Shown piece after piece: positions 51,537-58,970 of a stretch of 64,000 nucleotides of DNA. The DNA lies in the NCBI RefSeq assembly GCF_020523825.1, contig NZ_JAJALK010000022.1:1-64000 (forward strand), written 5' to 3'. A program made the position numbers and the translations under genes. The notes under the pieces are model-generated. The model searched no databases, had not been told where the DNA came from, and worked only from the letters and a program-made list of their open reading frames with translations. Source of the stretch: Methylobacterium brachiatum (GTDB lineage: Bacteria > Pseudomonadota > Alphaproteobacteria > Rhizobiales > Beijerinckiaceae). The stretch's first letter is position 1, and each line of letters opens with the position of its first letter.

Positions 51537-52955
51537 TCACTCCAGCCCCGGGACCGGCAGGCCGAACGCGGCGGCCAGCAGCACCATGTTGAGGCCGAGC
51601 ACGACGGCCGCCCCGGCCACGGAGGCGATCTGGGTGAGCGGGCCGTTGGCGAAGGCCCCCATCACGCTGCGGCGGCGGGTGAACACCACCAGCGCGACCA
51701 TCGGCACCGGCAGGGCGAGCGACAGCACCACCTGGGACAGGACCAGGGCCCGGGTCGGGTCGACGCCGATCGCCACCACCACGAAGGCCGGCAGCATGGT
51801 CACCAGCCGGCGGACGATGAGCGGGATGCGCCAGCCGGTGAAGCCCTGCATCACCATCTGCCCGGCGAGCGTCCCCACCACCGAGGAGGAGATCCCCGAG
51901 GCGAGCAGCGACACCAGGAAGGCGGCCCCGGCCGCCGGCCCGAGCAGCGGCGTCAGGGTGCGGTAGGCCTGCTCGATCTCGGCGACCTCGCTGTGGCCGG
52001 CATGAAAGGCCGCCGCCGCCATGATCACCATCGCCATGTTGACCAGGCCGGCGAGCAGCAGCGCCACCACCACCTCGCGGTTCGAGTAGCGCACCAGCAG
52101 GCGCCGGTCGGCGTCGGTCCGGGGGCTGCCCCGCCCCTGGGTCAGCCCCGAATGCAGGAACAGCGCGTGCGGCATCACGGTGGCGCCGATGATCCCGACC
52201 GCGATGGTCAGGGCCTGGGCGTCCGGGATCCTCGGGGTGACGAGGCCCTTGGCGGCGTCCGCCCAATCCACCGGGGCGATCACGAGCTCGACCGCGTAGC
52301 AGAGGCCGATCGTGCCGACCATGACGCCGATCGCGATCTCCAGGGGCCGGAAGCCCTCGTGCTCCAAGAGCAGGATCGCGTAGGTGACGATGGCGGTGAT
52401 CGCCATGCCGGCCATCAGCGGCATGCCGGTGAGCAGCGACAGACCGATCGCGCCGCCGAGGAACTCCGCGAGGTCGGTGGCCATGGCGGCGACCTCGCTG
52501 ATGCTCCAGAGGCCGAGCCGCACCGGCAACGGCGTCGCGTCGCGGCAATGCTCGGCGAGGTTCTTGCCCGTGACGATCCCGAGCTTGGCCGAGAGCGCCT
52601 GGAACAGCATCGCGGTGAAGTTGGCGAGCAGCACCACCCAGAGCAGGCCGTAGCCGTAGCGCGCGCCGGCCTGGATGTTGGTGGCGAAGTTGCCGGGGTC
52701 CATGTAGGCGATCGACGCCGTCACGGCGGGACCCACGAACAGCAGGAACCGGCCGCGCCCGCCCGACCGCCCGTCGAGCGTGTCGCGGATCGCCTGCTCC
52801 GTGCGCCGGCTCATCCTGCCGAGCGCGGGGCCATCCGGTGCCGTTCCCTCAGGCGCAGGTCCCTTGGGAGCAGGTCCCTTGGGCGCAGGTCCCTGGGGCG
52901 CAGATCCCCGGGGCATCTGGCCCCCCTGGACCGTCGCCGCGTCCGGCGTTGCCAT
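51537..52955 (-). CDS. mntH: Nramp family Mn2+/H+ transporter
   Basis: A 472-residue Nramp transporter with about 11 membrane helices. The metal-site helix 1 motif is IAYMDPGNFATNI and the helix 6 motif is ATVMPHALFLHS, both intact. It imports Mn(II), and possibly Fe(II), with protons. The first 45 residues are unusual: a pentapeptide repeat (GPAPK/GPAPE) made by four tandem 15-base units near 52850-52910. A MntR box lies 21-38 bases before the ATG, and mntR is divergent. Confidence 0.93.
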   Translation of the reverse strand: MATPDAATVQGGQMPRGSAPQGPAPKGPAPKGPAPEGTAPDGPALGRMSRRTEQAIRDTLDGRSGGRGRFLLFVGPAVTASIAYMDPGNFATNIQAGARYGYGLLWVVLLANFTAMLFQALSAKLGIVTGKNLAEHCRDATPLPVRLGLWSISEVAAMATDLAEFLGGAIGLSLLTGMPLMAGMAITAIVTYAILLLEHEGFRPLEIAIGVMVGTIGLCYAVELVIAPVDWADAAKGLVTPRIPDAQALTIAVGIIGATVMPHALFLHSGLTQGRGSPRTDADRRLLVRYSNREVVVALLLAGLVNMAMVIMAAAAFHAGHSEVAEIEQAYRTLTPLLGPAAGAAFLVSLLASGISSSVVGTLAGQMVMQGFTGWRIPLIVRRLVTMLPAFVVVAIGVDPTRALVLSQVVLSLALPVPMVALVVFTRRRSVMGAFANGPLTQIASVAGAAVVLGLNMVLLAAAFGLPVPGLE

Positions 52956-52975
52956 GCCTCACCCTTTTCTCAAAG

Positions 52976-52993
52976 ATATAGCTTGGGCTATAT
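52976..52993. promoter_or_regulatory. MntR box between mntH and mntR
   Basis: ATATAGCTTGGGCTATAT is a perfect 7+7 inverted repeat with a TTGG centre, fitting the ATAGC-N4-GCTAT core of proteobacterial MntR operators. It lies just upstream of mntH and 134 bases before divergent mntR, in the only AT-rich patch of the region. Mn-dependent repression of mntH is the expected outcome. Confidence 0.8.
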
Positions 52994-53126
52994 TCAGGGG
53001 ATCGGCCGCGGGTTTCAAGGGGGCATTTATGGGGGGCCGCGATCGCGTCGCGGGACTCCCCTCTCCGGGGCGGACTTTGCTAGACAGGGGTCGGGCGGCG
53101 CCGGGGGGCGGCGAGAGGGAGAGCCG

Positions 53127-53588
53127 ATGCAGGAACCGTCCGAGCCGATTGCCCCCGAGACCGTGCTGGTCGATCCCGAGCGGCATGTGGAGAGCTTCCG
53201 CCAGGCCCGCGAGGCGCGGCGCTCCGAACTCGTCGAGGATTACGTCGAGCTGATCGACGACCTGATCGGCGACGGCGGCGAGGCGCGCCAGGTCGATATC
53301 GCCGCCCGCCTCGGCGTGGCCCAGCCCACGGTCGCCAAGATGCTCAAGCGGCTGTGCGAGGACGGCTTCGTCCAGCAGCGGCCCTATCGCGGCGTCTTCC
53401 TGACCGAGGCCGGCCGCCGGCTCGCCAGCCAGGCGCGCGAGCGCCACCGCATCGTGGAGCGCTTCCTGTGCACCCTCGGGGTCAGCCCCGAGACCGCCCG
53501 GCGCGATGCCGAGGGGATCGAGCACCATGTCAGCGCCGAGACCCTGGCGGCGTTCCGCGCCTTCGTGGAGGGGCGGCAGGAGACCTGA
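53127..53588 (+). CDS. mntR: manganese-responsive regulator MntR (DtxR family)
   Basis: A 153-residue DtxR-family repressor: a winged HTH (VDIAARLGVAQPTVAKMLKR) and a dimerisation/metal-binding helical region (HRIVERFLCTLGVSPETARR, AEGIEHHVSAETL) in which the Cys/Glu/His ligands are recognisable. There is no SH3-like third domain, as in MntR rather than DtxR. GAGAGGGAGAG precedes the ATG at 53127. It faces mntH across the MntR box. Confidence 0.9.
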   Translation: MQEPSEPIAPETVLVDPERHVESFRQAREARRSELVEDYVELIDDLIGDGGEARQVDIAARLGVAQPTVAKMLKRLCEDGFVQQRPYRGVFLTEAGRRLASQARERHRIVERFLCTLGVSPETARRDAEGIEHHVSAETLAAFRAFVEGRQET

Positions 53589-53639
53589 CCGGCGACCGGG
53601 CGCATTGCGTCCGATGCGGGACGGCGTATCCTCCGCGTG

Positions 53640-53900
53640 ATGCGTGCGCCTCGTCCGAAGTCGTCCCTGCCGCCTGTCGGCGGACTCGGTTCCGAGCCCG
53701 TCCGGGAACTCGACCGTGTCCGGATTCTGCGGGCGGTCTCGGGCGACGACGACGTGACGGTTCCGGCCGGTACGACCGGTACCGTCGTAGCGATCTATGC
53801 GGACGGCGAGGCCTTCGAGGTCGAATTCACGGAGCCGGTCGACACGCTGGCGACGGTCGAGGCCGACACCGTGTGCCTCGTCGAGCGAGCGGTCGTGTGA
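53640..53900 (+). CDS. DUF4926 domain protein
   Basis: An 86-residue protein. Residues about 25-85 fit DUF4926, a small beta-barrel (RELDRVRILRAV, VPAGTTGTVVAIYADGEAFE, VEFTEPVDTLATVEADTVCL). The family often sits directly before a DUF6883 gene. The GTG of the next gene overlaps the stop as GTGA. The ATG at 53640 is preferred over a GTG one codon earlier. Confidence 0.75.
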   Translation: MRAPRPKSSLPPVGGLGSEPVRELDRVRILRAVSGDDDVTVPAGTTGTVVAIYADGEAFEVEFTEPVDTLATVEADTVCLVERAVV

Positions 53901-54256
53901 CCGACCCGGACGCTTGGCCGTCCCGCTTTCACGTCGCCCCAGCCAAGGTCTCCGCCTATCTGCTCAAACCGAGCCACCGGGACGGCGCCGCGAAGTGCCG
54001 GTTCCTCGCCGCGTTCGGATTTACGCCGGGCGATCCGGACGCCCTGATCGATGCGTTGCTCGACCCTGCGCGGCAGCCGCATTTCCGTGGGTTCGTGCCC
54101 GGATATCGGGCCACCAAGCTTTACTTCGAGGGCCCCCTGGCCGCCCGCGGTGGCTTGGATCCGCAGGTCAGAACCGTCTGGCAGGTCGATGATGCCGATC
54201 CGTCCCGGACAGCACGGTTCATAACCCTCAAGCCGCTTCCGCGGCCCCGGCCCTGA
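53897..54256 (+). CDS. DUF6883 domain protein
   Basis: A 119-residue protein starting with GTG in a GTGA overlap with the DUF4926 gene. The core matches DUF6883 (VSAYLLKPSHRDGAAKCRFL, AAFGFTPGDPDAL, GYRATKLYFEGPLA, VWQVDD). Database lore treats DUF6883 as a toxin-like domain with DUF4926 as partner; activity is not shown. The pair lies just after mntR, with 51 bases between them. Confidence 0.75.
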   Translation: MTDPDAWPSRFHVAPAKVSAYLLKPSHRDGAAKCRFLAAFGFTPGDPDALIDALLDPARQPHFRGFVPGYRATKLYFEGPLAARGGLDPQVRTVWQVDDADPSRTARFITLKPLPRPRP

Positions 54257-54267
54257 CCGTCCGCCAC

Positions 54268-55452
54268 TCACACCGTCGGCGCCGCCACCTTCTGGCGCAG
54301 TCCCAGGATCACCGCGCGCAGCATCTCGGCGCCTGCCTCGCCGGGATCCGGCAGGGTGCCGGAGCGGGAGGCGTAGATCCGCTCGTGCACGAAGGCGAGC
54401 TTGGCGATCACCGTGGGGGTCAGCTTGAACGGGTAGAGCGCCGGCTGGCCCATGCTGTGGGACAGGGAGTTGATCGCGTAGGTCAGCGGCAGCCACGCCT
54501 CGATCAGCCGGTCGAGGTCCTGGGTGTCGTAGGGGTCGAAATCGATCACCGTGGGCGCCGGCCTGGCGTGGCGCAGGCGCGGGCGCACGTGCAGCTCGAA
54601 GGTCGAGGCGGTCTCCACCGTGTCGACGATGTGCAGGTAATGCGCGAAGGTCTCGGCGAAGTCCTCCCAGGGATGGGCGGTGGCGTAGGCCGAGACGTAG
54701 GAATCCTCCCAGTCGGCCGGGGCGCCGCGGGCGTAATGGTCCTGCAGGGCCTGGACGTAGTTCAGGCTCTCGTCGCCGAACAGCGCCCGGAACGCGCCCA
54801 TGGTTGGCCCGTTCATCACCAGCAGGTACCAGAAATAATGCCCGATCTCGTGCCGGAAATGGCCGAGCAGGGTCCGGTAATGCTCGCCGAACAGGATCCG
54901 CCGCCGCTCGCGCTCGACGTCGTCGGCCTCGGCGATGTTCATGGTGATCAGGCCGTTGATATGGCCCGTGAGCACCGGCGTCCCGGCCGAGAACGTCTCG
55001 GAGGGATCGACCAGGAAGTCGAAGGCCAGGCCGTCCGTGTACTGGGCCCGGGTCGCCAGCGGCAGTTCGAGGCGCAGCAGCGAGTAGAACAGCCGGCGCT
55101 TGGCCGCCTCGATCTGGCGCCAGCGGGTGAGGTTCCAGGATTGCGAGAGGTCCGGCACCACCCGGTTGTGCCGGCAGGCGGTGCAGAAGATGTCGTGGCT
55201 GTCCTCCGGCACCAGCCAGTTGCAGGCCCCCGACAGGGCGTTGTTGCAGTAGCGGTAGCGCCGGCCGGGATCCGCGTAGGCGTGGAACGTCTGGGCGCCG
55301 CCCATGGCGGGATGGCTTGAGAGCGCCACGGGCTCCAGGGCCGAGACCTCGTGCACCGCGCAGGCATAGCCCAGCTGCCGCGCGCAGCTCTCGCAGGCGG
55401 TCGCCTCGAAGGTGACCGGCTGGTCGCAGGCCTGGCACTGGAAGAGCTTCAT
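54268..55452 (-). CDS. putative zinc-binding metallopeptidase with zinc-ribbon N terminus
   Basis: A 394-residue protein. The N terminus has Cys pairs CQAC, CESC and CTAC, implying one or two zinc ribbons. The peptidase motif HEIGH (His201, Glu202, His205) lies in GHFRHEIGHYFW, with Glu/His further ligands in WEDFAETFAHYLH. It belongs to the family annotated as putative zinc-binding metallopeptidase, found beside transglutaminase/alpha-E operons. It is divergent from the transglutaminase/DUF2126 gene. Substrates are unknown. Confidence 0.85.
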   Translation of the reverse strand: MKLFQCQACDQPVTFEATACESCARQLGYACAVHEVSALEPVALSSHPAMGGAQTFHAYADPGRRYRYCNNALSGACNWLVPEDSHDIFCTACRHNRVVPDLSQSWNLTRWRQIEAAKRRLFYSLLRLELPLATRAQYTDGLAFDFLVDPSETFSAGTPVLTGHINGLITMNIAEADDVERERRRILFGEHYRTLLGHFRHEIGHYFWYLLVMNGPTMGAFRALFGDESLNYVQALQDHYARGAPADWEDSYVSAYATAHPWEDFAETFAHYLHIVDTVETASTFELHVRPRLRHARPAPTVIDFDPYDTQDLDRLIEAWLPLTYAINSLSHSMGQPALYPFKLTPTVIAKLAFVHERIYASRSGTLPDPGEAGAEMLRAVILGLRQKVAAPTV

Positions 55453-55678
55453 CGCGCCGTCCCGGGCCGGCAACCGGCCCACCTTCCGGTCAAACGAGGG
55501 CGGCCGGCAAAGTTCCGGCCAAGGTCGGCGGCGATCCCCGGAAGCGGGCGCCGCCGCACGAAAATTGCTTGTGACCCCATCCTTGGCACATAACCACGCG
55601 GTGGGGCTTGGCGATCGACCCGCTGCGGCGCCCGGTACCGGCTACGAGACCGCATTCGATCCTTCAGACGGAGCTATC

Positions 55679-58600
55679 GTGTCGATCAAAGCCGCCCTGC
55701 ACCACGTCACGCATTACCGCTACGACCGGCCGATCAGCCTCGGCCCCCAGGTGGTGCGCCTGCGCCCGGCTCCGCACGCGCGCACCAAGGTGCCGGCCTA
55801 CGCGCTGACGGTGACGCCCGCCAACCATTTCCTGAACTGGCAGCAGGATCCGAGCGGCAACTGGCTCGCCCGCCTGGTCTTCCCGGAGAAGACCGACGAG
55901 CTGAAGATCGAGGTCGACCTCACCGCCGAGATGGCGGTGATCAACCCGTTCGACTTCTTCGTGGAGGATTACGCGCAGACCCGCACCTTCGCGTACGAGC
56001 CCGACCTGTCGGAGGAGCTGGCGCCCTACCTGATGCCCGTGGACGCGGACGGGCCGGAGATCGAGGCGCTGCTCGCGCGGCTGCCCGAGGAGACCAGCAC
56101 GGTCCTGTTCCTGGTGGCGCTCAACGGCATGATCGCCCGCGAGATCGCCTACGGCGTGCGCCTGGAGCCGGGGGTCCAGACGCCGGCCGAGACGCTGCGG
56201 CTCAAGAGCGGGTCCTGCCGGGATTCGGCCTGGCTGCTCGTTCAGGTGCTGCGCCGGATCGGGCTCGCGGCCCGGTTCGTCTCCGGCTACCTGATCCAGC
56301 TCGTGCCCGACACCACCGCGGTCGACGGCCCGGCCGGCGCGTCGGCCGACTTCACCGACCTGCACGCCTGGGCCGAGGTCTACCTGCCGGGCGCCGGCTG
56401 GATCGGCATGGACGCGACCTCCGGGTTGCTCACCGGCGAGGGCCATATCCCGCTGGCCGCGACCCCGCATTACCGCTCGGCCGCGCCGATCTCGGGCGTG
56501 GCCGAGCCGGCCAAGACCGAGTTCGGCTTCGAGATGCGGATCACCCGGGTCGCCGAGACGCCGCGGATCACCAAGCCCTATTCCGAGGCGGTCTGGTCGG
56601 CCATGGACGCGCTGGGCGAGCGGGTCGACGCCGACCTCGTGGCACAGGACGTCCGGCTGACCATGGGCGGCGAGCCGACCTTCGTGTCGGTGGACGATTT
56701 CGAGGCGCCGGAATGGAACATCGCCGCCGTCGGCCCGACCAAGAGGCGGCTGGCCGACACGCTGATCCGGCGCCTGCGCGACCGTTTCGGCCCGGGTGGC
56801 CTGCTGCATTACGGCCAGGGCAAGTGGTACCCCGGCGAGAGCCTGCCCCGCTGGGCCTTCGCCCTGTACTGGCGCAAGGACGGCAAGCCGATCTGGAAGG
56901 ATCCGGCCCTGATCGCCCCGGAAGCGGGCGAGGGGTCTGAGGGCACCGCCACGATCGCCCAGGCGCAGGCGCTGGCCGACACCCTGGCCCGCCGGCTCGG
57001 CCTGTCCGACTACGTCTTCCCGGCCTTCGAGGATGGCGAGCTCTGGGAGAAGAAGGCCGCGGAGCTGCCGGTCAACGTCACGCCGGCCGCCGCCAAGTCC
57101 GGCTCGGTGGAGTTCGACGCCCGGATCCGGCGCGTCTACGCCCGCGGCCTCGGCGAGCCGGCGGGCTACGTCCTGCCGCTGGCGAGCCTGCCCACCGGCA
57201 AGGACGGCGACGCCGACCGGGTCTGGATCTCGGAGAAATGGGAATTCCGCCGGGGCCAGGCCTTCCTGGTGCCGGGCGATTCGCCCCTCGGCTTCCGGCT
57301 GCCCCTGTCGTCCCTGCCCTACGTGCCGCCCGAGCACTATCCCTATTACCAGCCGCAGGACCCGCTGGAGCCCCGCGGCCCCCTCCCTGACGACCCGAAA
57401 GCCAAGACCGTCGTCAACGGCGCCGGCATCACCGGCGTCGCGGTGCGCACTGCGCTGGCGATCGAGCCCCGGGACGGGATCGTGCGGGTGTTCATGCCCC
57501 CGACCCAGCGCGCCGACGAGTATCTCGAACTCGCCGCTCATCTCGAGGCGGCGGCCGCCGCGCTGAAGCTGCCGATCCATATCGAGGGCTACGAGCCGCC
57601 CTACGATCCGCGCATCGGCCTGATCAAGGTCACCCCCGATCCCGGGGTGATCGAGGTCAACGTCCACCCGGCCGCATCCTGGCGCGAGGCGGTGGCGATC
57701 ACCACCGACCTCTACGCCGAGGCCCGGCAGACCCGGCTCGGCGCGGAAAAATTCATGGTCGACGGGCGCCATACCGGCACCGGCGGCGGCAACCACGTGG
57801 TCATGGGCGGCGTCACGCCGGACGATTCGCCGTTCCTGCGCCGGCCCGACCTCCTGAAGAGCCTGGTGCTCTACTGGCAGCGCCACCCGGCGCTCTCCTA
57901 CCTGTTCTCCGGCCTCTATATCGGCCCGACCAGCCAGGCCCCGCGGATGGACGAGGCCCGCCACGACGGGCTCTACGAGCTGGAGATCGCGCTGGCCCAG
58001 ATCCCGGCCCCCGATGCGCCCAATATCCCGCGCTGGCTGGTCGACCGGGTGTTCCGCAACATCCTGGTGGATGTCACCGGCAACACCCACCGGGCCGAGA
58101 TCTGCATCGACAAGCTGTACTCGCCGGACGGGCCGACCGGGCGCCTCGGCCTCCTGGAGTTCCGGGCCTTCGAGATGCCGCCGGATGCCCGCATGAGCCT
58201 CGCGCAGCAATTGCTGCTGCGGGCGCTGGTGGCGTGGCTGTGGCGCGAGCCGCAGACCGGCGGTTGTGTCCGCTGGGGCACGACGCTCCACGATCGGTTC
58301 ATGCTGCCGCATTTCCTCTGGGCCGACTTCCTCGGGGTGCTGGAGGATCTCGGGGCGGCAGGCTACGCTTTCGACCCGGTCGCGTTCGAGGCGCAGGCCC
58401 AGTTCCGCTTCCCGGTCTTCGGCGTGGTCGAGCAGGGCGGGGTCCGGATGGAACTGCGCCAGGCACTGGAGCCCTGGCACGTGATGGGCGAGGAAGGGAC
58501 GAGCGGGGGCACCGTGCGCTTCGTCGACAGCTCGGTCGAGCGGCTTCAGGTCAAGGTCGAGGGCTTCGTGCCCGAGCGGCACGTCATCGCCTGCAACGGG

Positions 58601-58957
58601 CGCCGGCTGCCCATGACCGGCACCGGCCGGGCCGGCGAGGCCGTGGCCGGCCTGCGCTTCAAGGCCTGGCAGCCGGCCTCGTCGCTGCACCCGACGATTC
58701 CCGCCCACTCGCCGCTGACCTTCGACATCCTGGACGCTTGGAGCGGGCGCTCGCTCGGCGGCTGCCGCTACCACGTCGCCCATCCGGGCGGCCGCAACTA
58801 CGAGACCCACCCGGTCAACGCCTACGAGGCGGAGGGGCGCCGCCTCGCCCGCTTCGAGCCGCTGGGCCACACGCCGGGCCGGATCGAGATGCCCCGCGCC
58901 GAGGCGAGCGCTGAGTTCCCGCTCACCCTCGACCTGCGCATGCCGGCCCCGACATGA
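55679..58957 (+). CDS. transglutaminase-like protein with DUF2126 C-terminal part
   Basis: A 1092-residue protein. An N-terminal beta domain (residues 1-110) and a transglutaminase core carry the triad Cys180 (GSCRDSAW), His229 (LHAWAEV) and Asp245 (GMDATSG). From about residue 330 to the end it is DUF2126. In this operon type the neighbours are an ATP-grasp/alpha-E protein and a second transglutaminase, suggesting a peptide ligation/cleavage pathway. The GTG at 55679 follows CGGAG and gives the usual MSIKAALHHVTHYRY start; readings from 55412 add a segment without family pattern. Confidence 0.9.
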   Translation: MSIKAALHHVTHYRYDRPISLGPQVVRLRPAPHARTKVPAYALTVTPANHFLNWQQDPSGNWLARLVFPEKTDELKIEVDLTAEMAVINPFDFFVEDYAQTRTFAYEPDLSEELAPYLMPVDADGPEIEALLARLPEETSTVLFLVALNGMIAREIAYGVRLEPGVQTPAETLRLKSGSCRDSAWLLVQVLRRIGLAARFVSGYLIQLVPDTTAVDGPAGASADFTDLHAWAEVYLPGAGWIGMDATSGLLTGEGHIPLAATPHYRSAAPISGVAEPAKTEFGFEMRITRVAETPRITKPYSEAVWSAMDALGERVDADLVAQDVRLTMGGEPTFVSVDDFEAPEWNIAAVGPTKRRLADTLIRRLRDRFGPGGLLHYGQGKWYPGESLPRWAFALYWRKDGKPIWKDPALIAPEAGEGSEGTATIAQAQALADTLARRLGLSDYVFPAFEDGELWEKKAAELPVNVTPAAAKSGSVEFDARIRRVYARGLGEPAGYVLPLASLPTGKDGDADRVWISEKWEFRRGQAFLVPGDSPLGFRLPLSSLPYVPPEHYPYYQPQDPLEPRGPLPDDPKAKTVVNGAGITGVAVRTALAIEPRDGIVRVFMPPTQRADEYLELAAHLEAAAAALKLPIHIEGYEPPYDPRIGLIKVTPDPGVIEVNVHPAASWREAVAITTDLYAEARQTRLGAEKFMVDGRHTGTGGGNHVVMGGVTPDDSPFLRRPDLLKSLVLYWQRHPALSYLFSGLYIGPTSQAPRMDEARHDGLYELEIALAQIPAPDAPNIPRWLVDRVFRNILVDVTGNTHRAEICIDKLYSPDGPTGRLGLLEFRAFEMPPDARMSLAQQLLLRALVAWLWREPQTGGCVRWGTTLHDRFMLPHFLWADFLGVLEDLGAAGYAFDPVAFEAQAQFRFPVFGVVEQGGVRMELRQALEPWHVMGEEGTSGGTVRFVDSSVERLQVKVEGFVPERHVIACNGRRLPMTGTGRAGEAVAGLRFKAWQPASSLHPTIPAHSPLTFDILDAWSGRSLGGCRYHVAHPGGRNYETHPVNAYEAEGRRLARFEPLGHTPGRIEMPRAEASAEFPLTLDLRMPAPT

Positions 58958-58970
58958 CCGGGGTCCGGTG

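Noticed and set aside
55664..58870. A 1068-codon leftward frame opposite the transglutaminase/DUF2126 gene
   Set aside because: Antisense shadow; the plus strand carries the catalytic triad and conserved domains.
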